Program-made: the position numbers and the translations under genes
Shown: one piece after another, positions 7,058 through 10,521 of the stretch
How the letters are laid out: every line of letters begins with the position of its first letter
Position numbering within the stretch: the first letter of the stretch is position 1
NCBI GenBank assembly: GCA_036406595.1
Contig: DASXAR010000023.1
Coordinates: 1 to 10,521 of the forward strand
Direction of reading: 5' to 3'
Length of the DNA stretch: 10,521 nucleotides
Source: VRUE01 sp036406595
Lineage (GTDB): Bacteria > Actinomycetota > Thermoleophilia > Solirubrobacterales > 70-9
The notes under the pieces: generated by a model
What the model was told of the DNA's origin: nothing
The model's database searches: none
The model's input: only the letters and a program-made list of their open reading frames with translations

Positions 7058-7075
7058 CAACCTCCAATGAGGTTG
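7058..7075. promoter_or_regulatory. 18-bp palindrome overlapping the SDR start, candidate operator
   Basis: CAACCTC (7058-7064) and GAGGTTG (7069-7075) are perfect inverted repeats around CAAT. The site begins directly after the plus-strand -10 candidate, covers the start codon at 7067-7069, and reaches the expected -35 region of the minus-strand promoter. Its size and symmetry suit a dimeric repressor such as a TetR- or GntR-type protein, but no regulator gene is in the window. An overlapping alternative repeat, cctccaa/ttggagg (7061-7067/7073-7079), is also present. Confidence 0.4.
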
Positions 7076-7801
7076 GAGGGGAGAAAGGCGCTGGTGACCG
7101 GGGGCGCGAGCGGGATCGGTGCCGCGATCGCGGCGCGGCTCGCCGCCGAGGGCGCCGAGGTTTGGGTCGGAGACATCGACGGCGAGGGCGCGGCGCGGGT
7201 CGCCGGCGAGGTGGCCGGCCACGCGCTCGAGCTCGACGTCACACGGATCGGCTCGGCCCGCGCGGCGATCGCCGAGATCGGCACCCTGGACATCCTGGTC
7301 AACAATGCCGGCACCGACGACTTCGGCTTCTTCACCTACACGACTCCCGAGCAGTGGGAGCGGCTGATCGCGATCAACCTCGGGGGCGTCCTCAACTGCA
7401 CGCACGCGGCGCTGCCCGGGATGCAGGAGGCGGGCTACGGGCGCATCGTCAGCATCTCCTCGGAGGCGGGCCGCGTCGGCTCCAAGGGCTCGGCGGTCTA
7501 CAGCGCCGCGAAGGGTGGGATCGTCGCCTTCATGAAGGCGATCGCACGGGAGAACGCACGCTATGGGATCACCGCCAACTCGATCGCCCCGGGACCGATC
7601 GAGACGCCGCTGTTGATGGGGGCTAAGGAGTTCGGCGAGATCGGCGAGCGGGTGATCGAGACGATGAAAGAGGCGACCCAGATGAAGCGACTCGGCCAGC
7701 CCGAGGAGGTGGCCGCCGCGGTCGCCTTCCTGGCTTCGGGGGACGCCGACTACGTCACCGGCGAGACGCTCGGCGTCAGCGGCGGCCTGGGGATGGTCTG
7801 A
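7067..7801 (+). CDS. Short-chain dehydrogenase/reductase, BadH-like (2-hydroxycyclohexanecarboxyl-CoA dehydrogenase type)
   Basis: Classical SDR of 244 residues, expected to oxidise a hydroxyacyl-CoA or related alcohol with NAD. Visible motifs are TGGASGIG (11-18), D36 at the end of the second strand favouring NAD over NADP, NNAG (79-82), structural N104, and catalytic S132, Y145 and K149 (YSAAK). The stretches EQWERLIAINL, GRIVSIS and AGRVGS, with the ending SGGLGMV, recall BadH of alicyclic acid degradation in Rhodopseudomonas; this is from memory, not a search. The ATG start gives MRLEGRKALVTGG, normal for the family. The stop TGA shares one base with the next ATG (TGATG), so it is translationally coupled to the thioesterase. 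The CoA-enzyme neighbours support a CoA-ester substrate. Many SDRs with this pattern are merely labelled glucose 1-dehydrogenase or 3-oxoacyl-ACP reductase. Confidence 0.9.
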   Translation: MRLEGRKALVTGGASGIGAAIAARLAAEGAEVWVGDIDGEGAARVAGEVAGHALELDVTRIGSARAAIAEIGTLDILVNNAGTDDFGFFTYTTPEQWERLIAINLGGVLNCTHAALPGMQEAGYGRIVSISSEAGRVGSKGSAVYSAAKGGIVAFMKAIARENARYGITANSIAPGPIETPLLMGAKEFGEIGERVIETMKEATQMKRLGQPEEVAAAVAFLASGDADYVTGETLGVSGGLGMV

Positions 7802-8169
7802 TGGCGCTCGAGCCTGGGATCGAGCGCCGCGACGAGTTCACGGTCGAGGGCCGGCTCCTGACCGACGTCGGCGGGACCATCGGCGCCAGCGTGCTCTCGA
7901 CGCCGGGGATGATCTCGATCATGGAGGGCTGCTCTGCCGTGCTCGCGCTCGAGAACCTTCCGGAGGGAAGCGCGACGGTCGGCTTCGAAGTCTGCGTGAA
8001 GCACGTCGCGGCGGCGGCCGAGGGTGCTTCATGCTCGGTCAGCTCGACCTTGCGCGAGGTCGTCGATGGCCGAAAGCTGCGCTTCGACGTCGAGGTCAGC
8101 GAAGGAGATCGGACGATCGGCGTCGGGACGCACGAGCGGCGCGTTATCGCCGTCGGCCAGCTCGGCTGA
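7801..8169 (+). CDS. FlK-like hot-dog fold acyl-CoA thioesterase
   Basis: Small (122-residue) single-domain protein of the fluoroacetyl-CoA thioesterase-like family, likely hydrolysing an acyl-CoA. The segment STPGMISIMEGCS contains T34 and E42, and VKHVA contains H68. The spacings T-8-E-26-H equal those of the FlK triad T42/E50/H76 as I recall it. The C-terminal THERRVI (110-116) matches the G-x-H-x-R strand typical of this group. Fluoroacetate as substrate is unlikely from context; a general role in releasing CoA or editing stalled acyl-CoA is more plausible. It starts within the SDR stop codon (TGATG), and a 45-base gap follows before the lyase gene. Confidence 0.85.
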   Translation: MALEPGIERRDEFTVEGRLLTDVGGTIGASVLSTPGMISIMEGCSAVLALENLPEGSATVGFEVCVKHVAAAAEGASCSVSSTLREVVDGRKLRFDVEVSEGDRTIGVGTHERRVIAVGQLG

Positions 8170-8214
8170 CTGCGCGCGCCGGCTGCGCAATCGGTCTGCA
8201 TAAGCTTCGTCAGA

Positions 8215-9144
8215 ATGGCCGCCTATCCCGAGAAGGTCCGGATCCGCGAGGTCGGGCCGCGCGACGGGTTCCAGAACGAGCCGGAGACGATTGCGACGGC
8301 CGACAAGGTTCGGCTTATCGACATGCTCTCCTCGAGCGGAGTCCCGCGACTGGAGGTGACGTCGTTCGTGCGGCCGGACGTGATCCCGCAGCTGGCCGAT
8401 GCGGAGGAGGTGCTTGCCGCCGTGCAGCGCCGCGGGAGCGTCTCCTTCTCGGTGCTGATCCCGAACGAGCGGGGTCTCGAGCGGGCCCTCGGGATGCGGG
8501 ACCGATTCGACGAGATCAACGTCTTCCTCTCCGCCTCGGAGACGCACAACCAAAGGAACGTGAACCGTTCGATCGAGGAGTCGCTGGCGGGCCTGGAGCG
8601 GACGCTCGCGACCGCGGTCGAGGCCGGTTTGCGCTGCGAGGGAGTCGTCTCCACCTCGTTCGGCTGCCCCTATGAGGGCGAGGTTCCCGCCGAGCGCGTC
8701 TTCGAGATCGCCGAGCGCCTCGCCGTGGCGGGCTGCGCCGAGGTCGGCTTCGGTGACACCACGGGGATGGCCAACCCCGTCCAGGTGCACGAGTTCTTCG
8801 CTGCCGCAAGGGAGCGGCTGGTGGGACTCGAGCTGACCGCCCATTTCCACAACACGCGTGGCCAGGGGCTGGCGAACGTGCTGGCGGCGCTCGAGGAGGG
8901 CGTCGAGTCGTTCGAGTCGAGCTTCGGCGAGTTGGGCGGATGCCCTGTGCCACCGGGCGCGACCGGCAACGTCTCGACAGAGGACGTGGTCTCGATGCTG
9001 CACGAGATGGGTGTCGAGACCGGCATCGACCTCTCAGCGCTGATCGAGGCCTCGCGCGCCGCGCAGGAGGTGCTCGGGAGGCCGCTCGGGGCGCATGTCC
9101 TCCGCGCCGGGCCGGTCAACTGGCTCGGGGACCGCCACCAATAG
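8215..9144 (+). CDS. Hydroxymethylglutaryl-CoA lyase family protein
   Basis: TIM-barrel DRE-TIM lyase of 309 residues, predicted to cleave 3-hydroxy-3-methylglutaryl-CoA or a close analogue to acetyl-CoA plus a 3-oxo acid. REVGPRDGFQNE (11-22) holds the catalytic R16 and metal ligand D17; EVTSFV (47-52) follows; HFH (210-212) supplies the two metal histidines; the lid loop LGGCPVPPGATGNV (240-253) carries the catalytic cysteine C243, with STEDVVSML after it. Length is normal for bacterial enzymes. The ATG start keeps the short lead before strand 1; there is no Shine-Dalgarno, but a weak TAAGCT at 8201-8206 lies 8 bases upstream. HMG-CoA lyases also serve leucine and terpenoid breakdown, and its position beside an acyl-CoA carboxylase subunit supports that. 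Alternative substrates cannot be excluded. Confidence 0.92.
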   Translation: MAAYPEKVRIREVGPRDGFQNEPETIATADKVRLIDMLSSSGVPRLEVTSFVRPDVIPQLADAEEVLAAVQRRGSVSFSVLIPNERGLERALGMRDRFDEINVFLSASETHNQRNVNRSIEESLAGLERTLATAVEAGLRCEGVVSTSFGCPYEGEVPAERVFEIAERLAVAGCAEVGFGDTTGMANPVQVHEFFAAARERLVGLELTAHFHNTRGQGLANVLAALEEGVESFESSFGELGGCPVPPGATGNVSTEDVVSMLHEMGVETGIDLSALIEASRAAQEVLGRPLGAHVLRAGPVNWLGDRHQ

Positions 9145-9154
9145 GCTGCTGACC

Positions 9155-10521
9155 GTGTCCGATTTCGCAAAGGCGCTCGACGCCGCTCTCGCCGGTGGCC
9201 CGGAGCGCCACCAAGGCAAGACCGCCGAGCAGGGGAAGCTGCCCGTCCGCGAACGGGTCGCCAGACTGGTCGACGACGGGTCCTTCTCCGAGGAGGGCCT
9301 GCTCGCAAACTGGCAGGAGGAGGGACTTGGAGCCGACGGGGTGGTCACCGGCCTTGCCACCATCGCCGGCCGCCGCGTCGCCCTGATGGCGAACGACCCG
9401 ACGGTGAAAGCGGGCTCATGGGGGCCGAAGACGGTCGAGAAGATCCTCCGCATCCAGGAGCGGGCGTTGAGGACGCAGGTGCCGATGGTCTACCTCGTCG
9501 ACTCGGCGGGCGCCCGGATCACCGACCAGGTTCAGATGTTCCCCGGACGCCGCGGCGCCGGCCGCATCTTCCACAACGAGGTGCGGCTGTCGGGGCAGGT
9601 GCCGCAGGTCTGCCTGCTGTTCGGTCCGAGCGCCGCCGGCGGTGCCTACATCCCCGCCTTCTGCGACGTGGTGATCATGCGCGACGGGAACGCGTCGATG
9701 TACCTGGGGTCGCCGCGGATGGCCGAGATGGTGATCGGTGAGAAGGTGACCCTCGAGGAGATGGGGGGCGCGCGGATGCACACCGGCGTCTCCGGTTGCG
9801 GCCACTTCCTGGTCAAGAGCGACGAGGAGGCGATCGACCTCGCCAAGCGCTACCTCTCCTACATGCCGGGCAACTGGCGCGAGGCGCCACCGGCCGGGTT
9901 GGCGGAGGAGCCTGCGTCGGACGCGGCGATCGAGGAGATCGTCCCGGCCGATGAGAACCAGCCCTTCGATATGCAGGAGGTGCTCGAGGCGCTGCTCGAC
10001 GCGGACTCCTTCCTCGAGGTGCACCGGCGCTGGGCGAAGGAGCTGATCGTCGGCTTCGGCCGGCTCGACGGGCAGGTGGTCGGCGTGGTCGCCAACCAGC
10101 CGCGGCAGAAGGGCGGCGTCCTCTTTGTCGACTCGGCGGACAAGGGAGCTCGCTTCATCCAGACTTGCAACGCCTTCAACGTGCCGTTGCTCTTCCTCGC
10201 CGACGTGCCCGGCTTCATGATCGGGACGGCGGTCGAGCGACAGGGCATCATCCGCCACGGCGCCAAGATGATCAGCGCCGTCTCGGAAGCGACGGTTCCG
10301 AAGCTGTCGGTGATCGTCCGCAAGGCCTACGGCGCGGGCCTCTACGCGATGGCGGGCCCCGCCTTCGAGCCCGACTGCTGCATCGCCCTGCCGAGCGCCT
10401 CGATCGCCGTGATGGGTCCGCAGGCCGCCGTCAACGCCGTCTTCTACAACCAGATCCAGGAGATCGACGACGAGGCGGAGCGTGAGCGCTTCGTCGCCCA
10501 GAAGCGCGAGGAGTACGCCGC
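9155..10521 (+). CDS. Acyl-CoA carboxylase carboxyltransferase (beta) subunit, 3' partial
   Basis: Transfers CO2 from carboxybiotin to an acyl-CoA; works with a biotin carboxylase/carrier alpha subunit not seen here. Frame open from GTG 9155 to the window edge: 455 residues visible of about 500-550. N-terminal crotonase-like half: GKLPVRERVARL (27-38), DSAGARITDQ (116-125), oxyanion loop GPSAAGGAYIPA (157-168). C-terminal half: VANQPRQKGGVL, ADVPGFMIGTAVERQGIIRHGAKM (residues 349-372), RKAYGAGLYAM. GGAYIPA and FPGRRGAGRIF look closer to methylcrotonyl- or geranyl-CoA carboxylase beta subunits than to propionyl-CoA AccD5 (usually AGGAVYSPA); this is judgement from memory. The lyase neighbour agrees with a branched enoyl-CoA. 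GTG lies 10 bases after the lyase stop, without a clear SD; MSDFAKALDAAL is a plausible start. Confidence 0.92.
   Translation, partial: MSDFAKALDAALAGGPERHQGKTAEQGKLPVRERVARLVDDGSFSEEGLLANWQEEGLGADGVVTGLATIAGRRVALMANDPTVKAGSWGPKTVEKILRIQERALRTQVPMVYLVDSAGARITDQVQMFPGRRGAGRIFHNEVRLSGQVPQVCLLFGPSAAGGAYIPAFCDVVIMRDGNASMYLGSPRMAEMVIGEKVTLEEMGGARMHTGVSGCGHFLVKSDEEAIDLAKRYLSYMPGNWREAPPAGLAEEPASDAAIEEIVPADENQPFDMQEVLEALLDADSFLEVHRRWAKELIVGFGRLDGQVVGVVANQPRQKGGVLFVDSADKGARFIQTCNAFNVPLLFLADVPGFMIGTAVERQGIIRHGAKMISAVSEATVPKLSVIVRKAYGAGLYAMAGPAFEPDCCIALPSASIAVMGPQAAVNAVFYNQIQEIDDEAERERFVAQKREEYA

Noticed and set aside
6413..7066. Upstream extension of the SDR reading frame.
   Set aside because: This stretch is antisense to npdG and has no SDR similarity; the SDR begins naturally at MRLEGRKALVTGG from 7067.
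8170..8214. Gap before the HMG-CoA lyase gene as a site for a small RNA or terminator.
   Set aside because: Only a 5-bp stem and a weak TAAGCT box are visible in 45 bases, too little to call a feature.

Overview
The window is very GC-rich, densely packed, and uses GTG and TTG starts freely. It carries a fused FbiC-type F0 synthase together with cofD, cofC, cofE and an F420:NADPH oxidoreductase. This combination points to a high-GC actinobacterium. A deep lineage such as Thermoleophilia/Solirubrobacterales is my best guess, from gene content and protein style only. Nothing here proves the taxon. I see no rRNA, tRNA, CRISPR array, insertion sequence or integrase, and no gap above 300 bases lacks a gene.

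Layout. Positions 2-1954 (+) hold the 3' three-quarters of fbiC (CofG-CofH fusion), cut by the window edge. Positions 1981-3021 (+) encode a membrane-anchored protein with a concanavalin/LamG-like, heparin-lyase-like C-terminal domain. Directly behind it, 3026-4012 (+), lies a zinc-dependent alcohol dehydrogenase. A short hairpin separates this from a convergent minus-strand operon read from 7038 down to 4034: F420:NADPH oxidoreductase, cofD (fbiA), cofC (fbiD) and cofE. The last three genes are coupled by 4-base stop/start overlaps. From a 28-base divergent gap (7039-7066) a plus-strand operon runs to the window end: a BadH-like short-chain dehydrogenase, a FlK-like acyl-CoA thioesterase, a hydroxymethylglutaryl-CoA lyase family enzyme and the beta (carboxyltransferase) subunit of a biotin-dependent acyl-CoA carboxylase, cut by the right edge.

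How the genes fit together. FbiC makes the deazaflavin F0. CofC activates a phospho-acid with GTP, CofD transfers it to F0, and CofE adds glutamates. The oxidoreductase then exchanges hydride between F420 and NADP. So most of F420 synthesis plus its main redox link is present. CofE is a stand-alone ligase lacking the FMN-reductase domain fused to it in mycobacterial FbiB, so the step that saturates dehydro-F420-0 is not visible here. The right-hand operon looks like acyl-CoA catabolism (leucine/isovalerate, acyclic-terpene or alicyclic acid type), with the exact substrate undetermined.

The most unusual structure is a near-perfect 21-bp inverted repeat inside fbiC. It creates an in-frame 24-codon insertion in an otherwise conserved protein and looks like a palindromic element tolerated within a coding region. 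The divergent gap between the F420 operon and the acyl-CoA operon is the second point of interest: back-to-back -10-like boxes lie 9 bases from each start codon, and an 18-bp palindrome overlaps one start.
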